From assembly GCF_001570425.1 (NCBI RefSeq), contig NZ_BCSX01000039.1:1-64000 (forward strand): DNA of 64,000 nucleotides, in the 5' to 3' direction. The position numbers were made by a program, and so were the translations under genes. Numbering within the stretch: position 1 is the first letter of the stretch; the number at the start of each line of letters is the position of its first letter. Source of the DNA: Mycolicibacterium brisbanense (GTDB lineage Bacteria > Actinomycetota > Actinomycetes > Mycobacteriales > Mycobacteriaceae). Shown here piece after piece: positions 31,631-40,150 of the stretch. The notes under the pieces were generated by a model that was not told where the DNA came from, ran no database searches, and saw nothing but the letters and a program-made list of their open reading frames with translations.

Positions 31631-33193
31631 ATGAAGCCGCGTCCCAGTCATTCCGCCGGCGAACTTCTCGCGTCGCTCGCCGAACAGATCCAGGCCGTTC
31701 CCTCGGGTGCGTCCGGATTACCCGAGCTCCGGGTCACCGGCGTGACGCTGCGCGGTCAGGATGCCCGGCCCGGCGACCTGTTTGCCGCCTTGCCGGGTTC
31801 GGCGGCCCATGGCGCTCGCTACGCGGCCGACGCGGTGGCGCGCGGCGCGGTGGCCGTGCTGACCGACCAGAGCGGCGTCGCCGAACTCGCCGACATGCCG
31901 GGCGTGCCGGTACTGATCCATCCGGATCCGAGGTCTGTGCTCGGAGAGCTGGCGGCCGCCGTGTACGGCAACCCGGCCGACCGGTTGCGGGTCATCGGTG
32001 TCACCGGAACCTCGGGCAAGACGACCACCACGTATCTCGTGGAAGCGGGCCTGCGGGCGGCGGGACGCGTGGCGGGCCTGATCGGCACCGTCGGGGTCCG
32101 GATCGACGGCAACGACCTGCCCAGTGCGTTGACCACGCCGGAGGCGCCCGACCTGCAGGCGCTGCTGGCCGTGATGGTCGAACGGGGGGTGGACACCGTG
32201 GTGATGGAGGTGTCCAGCCACGCGTTGGTGCTCGGTCGGGTGGACGGCCTGCGGTTCGCCGTCGGTGGGTTCACCAACCTCTCGCGCGATCATCTGGATT
32301 TCCATCCGACGATGCAGGACTACTTCGAGGCCAAGGCCCGGCTGTTCGATCCCTCATCGCCTAATCACGCGGCCGCGGCCGTGATCTGTGTCGATGACGA
32401 GGCCGGTCAGGCCATGGCGCAGCGGGCCGAGAACCCGGTGACGGTCAGCGCGACCGGACGTCCCGCGGATTGGGCCGTGCAAGCGGTCACGGCGGCAGGC
32501 GCGGGTGCCCAGGAATTCACCGTGACCGACCCCGCCGGTGTGCATCACGAACTCGGCATCGGACTGCCCGGCGCATACAACGTCGCCAACGCCGCGCTGG
32601 CCCTGGCGTTGCTCGATGCGGTCGGGGTTTCGCCCGAACAGGCGGCGCCCGGGCTGCGCAACGCGGCTGTCCCGGGCCGGCTGCAGGCCATCGACCGTGG
32701 GCAGCCCTTCCTGGCCCTGGTGGACTACGCCCACAAGCCGGGTGCGCTGGAGGCGGTGTTGCAGACGCTTCGGCAGAGCGCCGACAGCCGTGCCCGGCTG
32801 GCCGTGGTGTTCGGGGCGGGCGGCAACCGGGATGCGGGCAAGCGCGAGCCGATGGGGCGGGTGGCGGCCGAGCTGGCCGATCTGGTGGTCGTCACCGATG
32901 ACAACCCGCGCGACGAGGATCCCGCGACCATCCGGGCCGCCGTCATGGCCGGAGCGGCCGCCGGACGCGCCGAGGTGGTCGAGGTGGGCGACCGCCGGGC
33001 GGCCATCGAGCATGCCGTGGGGTGGGCGCGGCCGGGCGACATCGTGTTGATCGCGGGCAAGGGCCATGAGTCCGGGCAGACCAGCGGTGGCCAGACCAGG
33101 CCGTTCGACGATCGCGACGAGCTCGCGGCGGCACTGGAGAAGTTGCAGGCAGAGGCACAGCGGGTCGGGGAGCCAGGAGAGTCGGGCGCATGA
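31631..33193 (+). CDS. murE: UDP-MurNAc-tripeptide synthetase MurE (meso-DAP adding)
   Basis: Cytosolic ATP-dependent ligase that adds meso-diaminopimelate to UDP-MurNAc-L-Ala-D-Glu. It is 520 residues with an N-terminal UDP-substrate domain, the ATP loop GVTGTSGKTTT (about 124), VMEVSSHAL, NLSRDHLDFHPTM (carbamylated-Lys region downstream at YFEAKARLF), and the meso-DAP recognition motif DDNPRDEDP (about 423), which distinguishes DAP- from Lys-adding enzymes. A 4-bp ATGA overlap leads into murF. Confidence 0.97.
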   Translation: MKPRPSHSAGELLASLAEQIQAVPSGASGLPELRVTGVTLRGQDARPGDLFAALPGSAAHGARYAADAVARGAVAVLTDQSGVAELADMPGVPVLIHPDPRSVLGELAAAVYGNPADRLRVIGVTGTSGKTTTTYLVEAGLRAAGRVAGLIGTVGVRIDGNDLPSALTTPEAPDLQALLAVMVERGVDTVVMEVSSHALVLGRVDGLRFAVGGFTNLSRDHLDFHPTMQDYFEAKARLFDPSSPNHAAAAVICVDDEAGQAMAQRAENPVTVSATGRPADWAVQAVTAAGAGAQEFTVTDPAGVHHELGIGLPGAYNVANAALALALLDAVGVSPEQAAPGLRNAAVPGRLQAIDRGQPFLALVDYAHKPGALEAVLQTLRQSADSRARLAVVFGAGGNRDAGKREPMGRVAAELADLVVVTDDNPRDEDPATIRAAVMAGAAAGRAEVVEVGDRRAAIEHAVGWARPGDIVLIAGKGHESGQTSGGQTRPFDDRDELAAALEKLQAEAQRVGEPGESGA

Positions 33194-34710
33194 TCGAGAT
33201 GACCGTCGCCAGGATCGCCGAGATCGTGGGTGGCGAACTGGCCGACATCACCGCCGAGCAGGCCGCGCAGACGCGGGTCACCGGCACCGTCGAGTTCGAT
33301 TCGCGAGCCGTCGGCCCGGGTGGCCTGTTCCTGGCGCTGCCCGGGGCCCGATCGGACGGCCACGACTTCGCCGCGACCGCCGTGGCGTCGGGTGCCGTCG
33401 CAGTGCTCGCCGCACGGCCGGTCGGAGTGCCTGCGATCGTCGTGCGGCCCGAACCCGGGGCGGCCGACGCGGCGTCGGGCGCGCTCGAACATGACACCGA
33501 CGGCTCGGGTGCGGCGGTGCTGGCGGCGCTGGCTCGGCTGGCCGCCGCTGTGGCCGCCGAACTGGCCGAAGGCGGGCTCAAGATCATCGGGGTCACCGGG
33601 TCGTCCGGTAAGACTTCGACCAAGGATCTGCTGGCGGCGGTGCTCTCCCCGCTTGGTGAGGTGGTCGCCCCGCCGGGGTCCTTCAACAATGAGCTCGGCC
33701 ATCCGTGGACGGTGCTGCGCGCCACCAGGGATACCGACTTCCTGATCCTGGAGATGTCCGCGCGGCACCCCGGCAACATTGCGGCGCTGGCCGCGATCGC
33801 CAGGCCGTCGATCGCCGTCGTGCTCAACGTCGGTACCGCACATCTGGGCGAGTTCGGCTCACGTGAAGTCATTGCCCAGACGAAAGGTGAACTGCCGCAA
33901 GCAGTTCCGAGTTCCGGCGTGGTGGTGCTCAATGCCGACGATACCGCGGTGGCCGCGATGGCCGCGCTGACCGACGCGCGGGTGGTGCGAGTGTCGCGCG
34001 AGCCGGGGACGACGGTGGACGTATGGGCCGGTCCCGTCACGCTCGACGAGTTGGCCCGCCCGCGGTTCACCCTGCACACCGCCGACGGGCAGGTCGAGAT
34101 CGCCCTGGCGGTGCACGGAGACCATCAGGTCTCCAATGCGCTGAGCGCGGCTGCGGTGGCCCTGGAGTGCGGCGCGACGCTGGAGCAGGTCGCCGAAGCG
34201 CTGGCGGCTGCGGGGCCGGTGTCGCGGCACCGCATGCAGGTGAGCACCCGGACCGACGGCGTGACGGTCATCAACGACGCCTACAACGCCAACCCGGATT
34301 CGATGCGTGCCGGGCTGAAGGCACTGGCCTGGATGGCCAGTGACAAGACCGGCGAACACGGCACCGGGCGGCGCAGCTGGGCGGTGCTCGGTGAGATGGC
34401 CGAGTTGGGCGAGGATGCGATAGCCGAGCACGATCGCATCGGTCGGCTGGCGGTGCGCTTAGATGTTTCTCGACTCATCGTCGTCGGAACCGGGAGGTCG
34501 TTGGGCGCCATGCACCACGGGGCGGTAATGGAGGGTTCGTGGGGTTCGGAGTCCACGATGGTCGCCGACGCGGATGCCGCACTGGAGCTTTTGCGCGCCG
34601 AGCTGCAGCCGGGTGACGTCGTGCTGGTGAAGGCGTCCAATTCGGCGGGGCTCGGTGCGCTGGCCGACGCCATCGCCTCTGATGCCGGTGCCGCCGGAGC
34701 CGGCCGATGA
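33190..34710 (+). CDS. murF: UDP-MurNAc-tripeptide:D-Ala-D-Ala ligase MurF
   Basis: Adds D-Ala-D-Ala to complete the pentapeptide precursor. The 506-residue Mur ligase has the ATP loop GVTGSSGKTSTKDL, the FNNELGHPWTVL substrate segment, LEMSARHPGNIAALA, LNVGTAHLGEFGS and, in the C-terminal domain, NDAYNANPDSMRAGL. Overlaps both neighbours by 4 bp (ATGA), so synthesis is coupled with murE and mraY. Confidence 0.97.
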   Translation: MIEMTVARIAEIVGGELADITAEQAAQTRVTGTVEFDSRAVGPGGLFLALPGARSDGHDFAATAVASGAVAVLAARPVGVPAIVVRPEPGAADAASGALEHDTDGSGAAVLAALARLAAAVAAELAEGGLKIIGVTGSSGKTSTKDLLAAVLSPLGEVVAPPGSFNNELGHPWTVLRATRDTDFLILEMSARHPGNIAALAAIARPSIAVVLNVGTAHLGEFGSREVIAQTKGELPQAVPSSGVVVLNADDTAVAAMAALTDARVVRVSREPGTTVDVWAGPVTLDELARPRFTLHTADGQVEIALAVHGDHQVSNALSAAAVALECGATLEQVAEALAAAGPVSRHRMQVSTRTDGVTVINDAYNANPDSMRAGLKALAWMASDKTGEHGTGRRSWAVLGEMAELGEDAIAEHDRIGRLAVRLDVSRLIVVGTGRSLGAMHHGAVMEGSWGSESTMVADADAALELLRAELQPGDVVLVKASNSAGLGALADAIASDAGAAGAGR

Positions 34711-35786
34711 AGCTGATTCTCATCGCCGTCGGCATCGCGTTGACGGTCTCTATTCTGCTGACCCCGGCGTTGATCCGGTTGTTCACCAAGCGGGGTCTCG
34801 GCCACGAGATCCGGGAAGACGGACCGGCCAGCCACGCCAAGAAGCGGGGCACCCCGTCGATGGGCGGTGTGGCCATCGTCGCGGGCATCTGGGCCGGTTA
34901 CCTGGGCACCCACCTGGTCGGCATGGCGATGGGCGGCGACGGTCCGTCGGCGTCGGGCATGATCGTGCTCGGTCTGGCCACCATGCTCGGCGGTGTCGGT
35001 TTCCTCGACGATCTGATCAAGTTGCGGCGGTCGCGCAACCTGGGGCTGAACAAGACCGCCAAGACGGTCGGTCAACTGCTCGCCGCGGTGTTGTTCGGCG
35101 TGCTGGCCCTGCAATTCCGCAACAACGACGGGCTGACGCCGGCCAGCCCCGAGCTGTCCTATGTGCGTGAGATCGCCACGGTCACGCTCGCGTCGTGGGT
35201 GTTCGTGCTGTTCTGCGTGGTGATCGTCAGTGCCTGGTCGAATGCGGTGAACTTCACCGACGGCCTGGACGGTCTGGCCGCCGGTGCGATGGCGATGGTC
35301 TGCGCGGCCTACGTGCTGATCACGTTCTGGCAGTTCCGCAATGCCTGTGCCACCGCACCCGGGCTGGGCTGCTACAACGTGCGTGACCCGCTGGACCTGG
35401 CGCTGATCGCGGCGGCCTCGGCCGGTGCCTGTATCGGCTTTCTGTGGTGGAACGCCGCACCCGCCAAGATCTTCATGGGGGACACCGGTTCGCTGGCGCT
35501 GGGTGGCATCATCGCCGGCCTGTCGGTGATGAGCCGTACCGAGATCCTCGCGGTGGTGCTCGGTGCGCTGTTCGTTGCCGAGGTCACCTCGGTCGTGGTG
35601 CAGATTCTCGCGTTCCGCACGACGGGCCGCAGAGTCTTCCGCATGGCGCCGTTCCATCATCACTTCGAGCTGGTCGGGTGGGCCGAGACAACGGTCATCA
35701 TCCGGTTCTGGCTGCTGACGGCGATCGCCTGTGGACTCGGCGTTGCGCTGTTCTACAGCGAATGGCTGACCGCTGTCGGGGCCTGA
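34707..35786 (+). CDS. mraY: phospho-MurNAc-pentapeptide transferase MraY
   Basis: Ten-helix membrane enzyme (359 residues) transferring phospho-MurNAc-pentapeptide to decaprenyl phosphate to make lipid I. Conserved active-site motifs are KKRGTPSMGGVAI, the GFLDDLIKL Asp pair, NAVNFTDGLDGLAAG, and WWNAAPAKIFMGDTGSLALGG with FHHHFELVGW near the C terminus. The last helix ends at YSEWLTAVGA. One base separates its stop from the murD GTG. Confidence 0.97.
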   Translation: MKLILIAVGIALTVSILLTPALIRLFTKRGLGHEIREDGPASHAKKRGTPSMGGVAIVAGIWAGYLGTHLVGMAMGGDGPSASGMIVLGLATMLGGVGFLDDLIKLRRSRNLGLNKTAKTVGQLLAAVLFGVLALQFRNNDGLTPASPELSYVREIATVTLASWVFVLFCVVIVSAWSNAVNFTDGLDGLAAGAMAMVCAAYVLITFWQFRNACATAPGLGCYNVRDPLDLALIAAASAGACIGFLWWNAAPAKIFMGDTGSLALGGIIAGLSVMSRTEILAVVLGALFVAEVTSVVVQILAFRTTGRRVFRMAPFHHHFELVGWAETTVIIRFWLLTAIACGLGVALFYSEWLTAVGA

Positions 35787-35787
35787 C

Positions 35788-37311
35788 GTGGCCGGCGAGC
35801 AGCCCGCACGCGAGGAGGACAGGCAACTTCCCGCACGAGAACTTCCCGCACGAGAACTTCCCGCACCACTGGCCCCGGGCGCGCGGGTGCTCGTCACCGG
35901 CGCGGGCATCACCGGCCGGGCTGTGCTGGCGGTGCTGGCACCGCTGGGGGTCGTCGCCACGCTGTGTGACGACAACGTCGAGGCGTTGCGGACGTACGCG
36001 GACGAGGGCGTCGCCGTGATGGACACCGCCGGTGCCGTCGCAGCGATCTCTGACTACGCGCTGGTGGTGACCAGTCCGGGATTCCCGCCGACTGCGCCGG
36101 TGCTGGCGGCCGCCGCGGCCGCGGGCGTGCCCATCTGGGGTGACGTCGAGCTCGCCTGGCGGCTGGATGCGGCAGGGTGCTTCGGCCCGCCGCGACGCTG
36201 GCTGGTGGTGACGGGGACCAACGGCAAGACCACGACCACGTCGATGATGCACGAGATGCTGGTGGCCGCGGGGCGATCCAGCGTCTTGTGCGGCAACATC
36301 GGTGACCCGGTGCTGGCGGTGCTCGATCAGCCCGCCGAGTTGCTGTCCGTCGAGCTGTCGAGCTTCCAGCTGCACTGGGCGCCGTCGCTGCGGCCCGAGG
36401 CCGGTGTGGTGCTCAACGTGGCCGAGGACCATCTCGACTGGCACGGTTCGATGGACGCCTACGCGCGGGACAAGGCACGCGTGCTCGACGGCCGGGTGGC
36501 CGTCGTGGGGCTCGACGACCCGGTTGCCGCCGGGCTGATCGGGTCTGCCGCCGCGCCTGTGCGAGTCGGTTTCCGCCTCGCCGAGCCGGCGCCGGGAGAG
36601 CTCGGCGTGCGTGCCGGCAAGCTCGTCGACCGGGCCTTCGGCGACGACGTCGAGTTGGCTGACGTAGACACCATCGGGGTCGCAGGCCCGGTCGGTGTGC
36701 TCGACGCGCTCGCTGCGGCGGCGCTGGCCCGGGCCGTCGACGTACCGCCGGATGCCATCGCGGCCGCACTCGCGTCGTTCCGCGTCGGCAGGCACCGGGC
36801 CGAGGTGGTCGGGACCGTCGACGGCGTGCGCTACGTCGACGATTCGAAGGCCACCAATCCGCACGCCGCGCAGGCGTCGATCACCGCCTACCCGCGGGTG
36901 GTGTGGATCGCAGGCGGCCTCCTGAAGGGCGCTTCGGTCGATGAGCTGGTACGACGCGTCGCGAGCCGGCTCGCGGGCGCGATTGTGCTCGGGCGCGACC
37001 GCCGAACGGTTGCCGAGGCGTTATCGCGACACGCACCGGATGTCCCCGTCGTCGAGCTTGTGACGGGGGAGGATTCTGGGGTGCTTGAGACTAGTGGGTC
37101 TATTGATAATCATGTGACTCGTGTGATCGATGTGGCGGAGCGGCCGCTCTCCGAAGCTGTCATGGCCGCCGCCGTCGACGCCGCCCGCCAACTGGCGGGC
37201 CCCGGCGACACGGTGTTGCTGGCCCCGGCCGGAGCATCCTTCGATCAGTTCAGCGGCTACGGCCAGCGTGGCGACGTGTTCGCTGCGGCCGTGCGTGCTG
37301 TCGCGGGGTAG
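35788..37311 (+). CDS. murD: UDP-MurNAc-L-alanine:D-glutamate ligase MurD
   Basis: Adds D-Glu to UDP-MurNAc-L-Ala. The 507-residue Mur ligase has the ATP loop VTGTNGKTTTTSMM, VELSSFQLHW, NVAEDHLDWHGSM, and YVDDSKATNPHAA in the C-terminal domain. GTG start at 35788. Two local oddities occur. Residues 5-27 come from repeat DNA (AREEDRQLPARELPARELPAP) placed ahead of the usual start of the Rossmann domain (APLAPGARVLVTGAGITG). Residues about 430-448 (LETSGSIDNHVTRVIDV) are encoded by unusually AT-rich codons. Neither disrupts a catalytic motif. Confidence 0.96.
   Translation: MAGEQPAREEDRQLPARELPARELPAPLAPGARVLVTGAGITGRAVLAVLAPLGVVATLCDDNVEALRTYADEGVAVMDTAGAVAAISDYALVVTSPGFPPTAPVLAAAAAAGVPIWGDVELAWRLDAAGCFGPPRRWLVVTGTNGKTTTTSMMHEMLVAAGRSSVLCGNIGDPVLAVLDQPAELLSVELSSFQLHWAPSLRPEAGVVLNVAEDHLDWHGSMDAYARDKARVLDGRVAVVGLDDPVAAGLIGSAAAPVRVGFRLAEPAPGELGVRAGKLVDRAFGDDVELADVDTIGVAGPVGVLDALAAAALARAVDVPPDAIAAALASFRVGRHRAEVVGTVDGVRYVDDSKATNPHAAQASITAYPRVVWIAGGLLKGASVDELVRRVASRLAGAIVLGRDRRTVAEALSRHAPDVPVVELVTGEDSGVLETSGSIDNHVTRVIDVAERPLSEAVMAAAVDAARQLAGPGDTVLLAPAGASFDQFSGYGQRGDVFAAAVRAVAG
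35803..35868 (+). repeat. dispersed repeat core plus 15-bp tandem repeats at the murD 5' end
   Basis: CCCGCACGCGAGGAGGA at 35803-35819 is the reverse complement of the dispersed core. It is followed by three 15-bp units (C/G)AACTTCCCGCACGA at 35824-35838, 35839-35853 and 35854-35868, the last imperfect. All are in frame, giving LPARE repeats. Confidence 0.8.
37075..37135 (+). other. AT-rich codon island inside murD
   Basis: About 44% G+C over 37081-37130, using ACT, AGT, TCT, ATT, GAT, AAT and CAT codons, against about two-thirds G+C around it. The reading frame continues through it. It encodes the variable loop before HVTRVIDVAERPL. Confidence 0.7.
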
Positions 37312-37316
37312 TTGCC

Positions 37317-38987
37317 GTGGGCAACATCCTCAACCGGCTGCGCCGGGGCAAGGAGCGTGAGGTCGCGCCCGCCGTCGATCCGGCTGCGGGCAGTTCCGAG
37401 TCCGCCGCGACGGTGAAAGAACCGCGCACGCGGTTCGGGGCCTGGCTGGGCCGGCCGATGACGTCGTTCCACCTCATCATCGCGATCACGGCGTTGCTGA
37501 CGACGCTCGGCCTGATCATGGTGCTCTCGGCGTCGGGCGTCTACTCCTATGACATGGATGGCTCGCCATGGGCGGTGTTCGGCCGCCAGGTGATGTGGAC
37601 CGTCGTCGGCTTCATCGCCTTCTATGTCGTGCTGCGGGTGCCGATCAAGACGATGCGCCGCTTCGCGTTCCCGATGTTCGCCCTGACGATCGTGGCGCTG
37701 GTCCTGGTGCTGATCCCCGGGATCGGCACCTACTCCAACGGATCCCGCGGCTGGTTCGTGGTCGCGGGCTTCTCGATGCAGCCCTCCGAGCTGGCCAAGA
37801 TCGCGTTCGCGATCTGGGGTGCGCACCTGCTGGCCGCCCGCCGGCTCGAACACGCATCGCTGCGCGAAATGCTGATCCCGCTGGTGCCAGGCGCGGTGGT
37901 CGCGCTGGCGCTCATCGTGGCCCAGCCCGACCTCGGTCAGACCGTGTCGATGGGCATCATCCTGCTCGGCCTGCTGTGGTACGCAGGCCTGCCGCTGCGC
38001 GTGTTCGTGACGTCTCTGCTGGCGGCGGTCGCGGCGGCCGCGGTCCTCGCAGTGTCCGCCGGCTACCGGTCCGACCGCGTGCAGTCCTGGCTGAACCCCA
38101 CGGCCGACGGCCAGGGGTCGGGTTACCAGTCACGCCAGGCGCGGTTCGCCCTGGCCAACGGCGGCGTGTTCGGTGACGGGCTCGGGCAGGGCACCGCCAA
38201 GTGGAACTATCTGCCCAACGCCCACAACGACTTCATCTTCGCGATCATCGGGGAGGAGCTCGGCCTGGTCGGCGCGGTCGGCCTGCTCGCCCTGTTCGGG
38301 CTGTTCGCCTACACCGGTATGCGCATCGCACGCCGCTCGGCCGATCCGTTCCTGCGGTTGCTGACCGCGACCACCACGCTGTGGCTGGTCGGCCAGATGT
38401 TCATCAACGTCGGGTACGTGGTGGGTCTGCTGCCGATCACCGGCCTGCAGCTGCCGCTGATATCGGCGGGTGGATCAGCCCAGGCCACAACGCTTTTGAT
38501 GATGGGCCTGATCACCAACGCGGCCCGGCACGAGCCGGAGGCGGTCGCCGCGCTGCGCGCAGGCCGCGACGACCGGGTGAATCGGCTGCTGCGGCTGCCG
38601 ATGCCGGAGCCGTATGTCCCGTCCCGGCTGGAGTCCGCCCGCGACAGGCTGCGCACCCGCAAGGCCGCCGCGTTGCCCGCCAAGACCAAGACCAAGACCA
38701 CGACCAAGACCAAAGCCAAGGCCAAGGCCAAGCCGGCGCGCAAGGCAGACCGCAAACCCGAGCGCAGGCCTGAGCGCAAACCGGATCGGACGATGGACCG
38801 GCGCCCCGACCGCAAGGCGGTGTCCAGCCGGCGCAAGCCGCAACCGGGCGATCGAACGGCGCGCCGGTCCGATCGCACCCGTGCCGACCAGGCGGTTGGG
38901 GCGTCGTCGTCGTCGGTCCGCTATGGTTCGGGCCAGCGGAACCAGGGCCGTCGGGCCCGAGCACTGGAAGGTCAGCGTTACGGGTGA
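37317..38987 (+). CDS. ftsW: septal SEDS glycosyltransferase FtsW with long basic C-terminal tail
   Basis: Ten-helix SEDS-family peptidoglycan polymerase acting with PbpB at the septum, 556 residues. Motifs include GSRGWFVVAGFSMQPSELAK (second loop, catalytic region), AQPDLGQTVSM, AHNDFIFAIIGEELGL and GLQLPLISAGGSAQ. The cytosolic C-terminal 130 residues are highly basic with repeats (KTKTKTTTKTKAKAKAK, then KPERRPERKPDR). Mycobacterial FtsW is reported to contact FtsZ and PbpB through its tail. GTG start at 37317, 5 bp after murD. Overlaps murG by 4 bp (GTGA). Confidence 0.96.
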   Translation: MGNILNRLRRGKEREVAPAVDPAAGSSESAATVKEPRTRFGAWLGRPMTSFHLIIAITALLTTLGLIMVLSASGVYSYDMDGSPWAVFGRQVMWTVVGFIAFYVVLRVPIKTMRRFAFPMFALTIVALVLVLIPGIGTYSNGSRGWFVVAGFSMQPSELAKIAFAIWGAHLLAARRLEHASLREMLIPLVPGAVVALALIVAQPDLGQTVSMGIILLGLLWYAGLPLRVFVTSLLAAVAAAAVLAVSAGYRSDRVQSWLNPTADGQGSGYQSRQARFALANGGVFGDGLGQGTAKWNYLPNAHNDFIFAIIGEELGLVGAVGLLALFGLFAYTGMRIARRSADPFLRLLTATTTLWLVGQMFINVGYVVGLLPITGLQLPLISAGGSAQATTLLMMGLITNAARHEPEAVAALRAGRDDRVNRLLRLPMPEPYVPSRLESARDRLRTRKAAALPAKTKTKTTTKTKAKAKAKPARKADRKPERRPERKPDRTMDRRPDRKAVSSRRKPQPGDRTARRSDRTRADQAVGASSSSVRYGSGQRNQGRRARALEGQRYG

Positions 38988-40150
38988 GCGAGGCTTCTCG
39001 GGGGATGTCGGAACCCAGCGAGCAGGCGATTTCCGTCGTCCTGGCCGGTGGCGGCACTGCCGGCCACGTCGAACCGGCGATGGCGGTGGCCGACGCGTTG
39101 CGCGCCCTCGATCCGAACGTCCGGATCACCGCGCTGGGGACCGCACGGGGTCTGGAAACCCGGCTGGTGCCCGAGCGAGGTTACGACCTGGAACTGATCA
39201 CACCCGTGCCGCTGCCCCGTAAACCGTCGGGTGATCTGGCCCGGTTGCCGTTGCGGGTCCGCACGGCGATCCGTCAGACCCGCGCGGTGCTCGCCGACGT
39301 CGACGCCGATGTCGTGGTGGGATTCGGCGGCTACGTCGCGCTGCCTGCCTACCTGGCGGCCCGCGGCAGCAAGCTGACCCGGCGCAGGCGGGTGCCGGTG
39401 GTGATCCACGAGGCCAACGCGAGCGCCGGACTGGCCAACCGGGTGGGTGCCCTCTCGGCGCGCCGGGTGCTCTCGGCCGTGCCCGATCCCGGCTTGCGCC
39501 GCGTCGAGGTGGTCGGGATGCCCGTCCGCGAGGCGATCACGTCACTGGACCGGGCAGCGCTGCGGCAGACCGCACGCGCCCATTTCGGCTTCGCCGAGGA
39601 CGCCAGGGTGTTGCTGGTGTTCGGCGGTTCCCAGGGCGCCCAGTCGATCAACCGCGCGGTGTCGGCCGCGGCCGACCAACTGGGCGCGGCAGGCATCTCG
39701 GTACTGCACGCGCATGGTCCCAAGAACACCCTCGATCTCCCGGAATCGCCTGGCGGGCAACGGCCGCCGTATCGGGCGGTGCCCTATCTGGACCGGATGG
39801 ACCTGGCCTACGCGGCGGCCGACCTGGCGATCTGCCGCTCGGGTGCGATGACGGTGGCCGAGGTGACGGCCGTCGGTCTGCCCGCGGTGTACGTCCCGCT
39901 GCCGATCGGCAACGGTGAACAGCGCCTCAACGCCCAGCCGGTGGTGGCCGCGGGTGGCGGCATGCTCATCGACGATGCCGAACTGAGCCCGCAGTTCGTC
40001 GCCGACACCGTCGTCGGCCTGTTGACCGACGACGCGCGGCTGGCGCATATGACGGCAGCCGCCTCGCTCTCGGGACATCGCGACGCCGCGCGCAAAGTGG
40101 CCCAGGTCGCCCTGGACGTGGCCCGTGACACACGAAAGATGCTGCGGTGA
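38984..40150 (+). CDS. murG: UDP-GlcNAc:lipid I N-acetylglucosaminyltransferase MurG
   Basis: Membrane-associated GT28 enzyme forming lipid II, 388 residues from GTG 38984 (or from the ATG seven codons later). Glycine-rich loops are VLAGGGTAGHVEPAMAVADAL and FGGSQGAQSINRAV. The UDP-GlcNAc site is in YAAADLAICRSGAMTVAEVTAVGLPAVYVPLP with GNGEQRLNAQPV. GTGA overlaps with ftsW and murC. Confidence 0.96.
   Translation: MSEASRGMSEPSEQAISVVLAGGGTAGHVEPAMAVADALRALDPNVRITALGTARGLETRLVPERGYDLELITPVPLPRKPSGDLARLPLRVRTAIRQTRAVLADVDADVVVGFGGYVALPAYLAARGSKLTRRRRVPVVIHEANASAGLANRVGALSARRVLSAVPDPGLRRVEVVGMPVREAITSLDRAALRQTARAHFGFAEDARVLLVFGGSQGAQSINRAVSAAADQLGAAGISVLHAHGPKNTLDLPESPGGQRPPYRAVPYLDRMDLAYAAADLAICRSGAMTVAEVTAVGLPAVYVPLPIGNGEQRLNAQPVVAAGGGMLIDDAELSPQFVADTVVGLLTDDARLAHMTAAASLSGHRDAARKVAQVALDVARDTRKMLR

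Noticed and set aside
35824..35868. Possible CRISPR or iteron array in murD
   Set aside because: Units are 15-bp, contiguous and in frame as LPARE codons; no spacers or replication gene.
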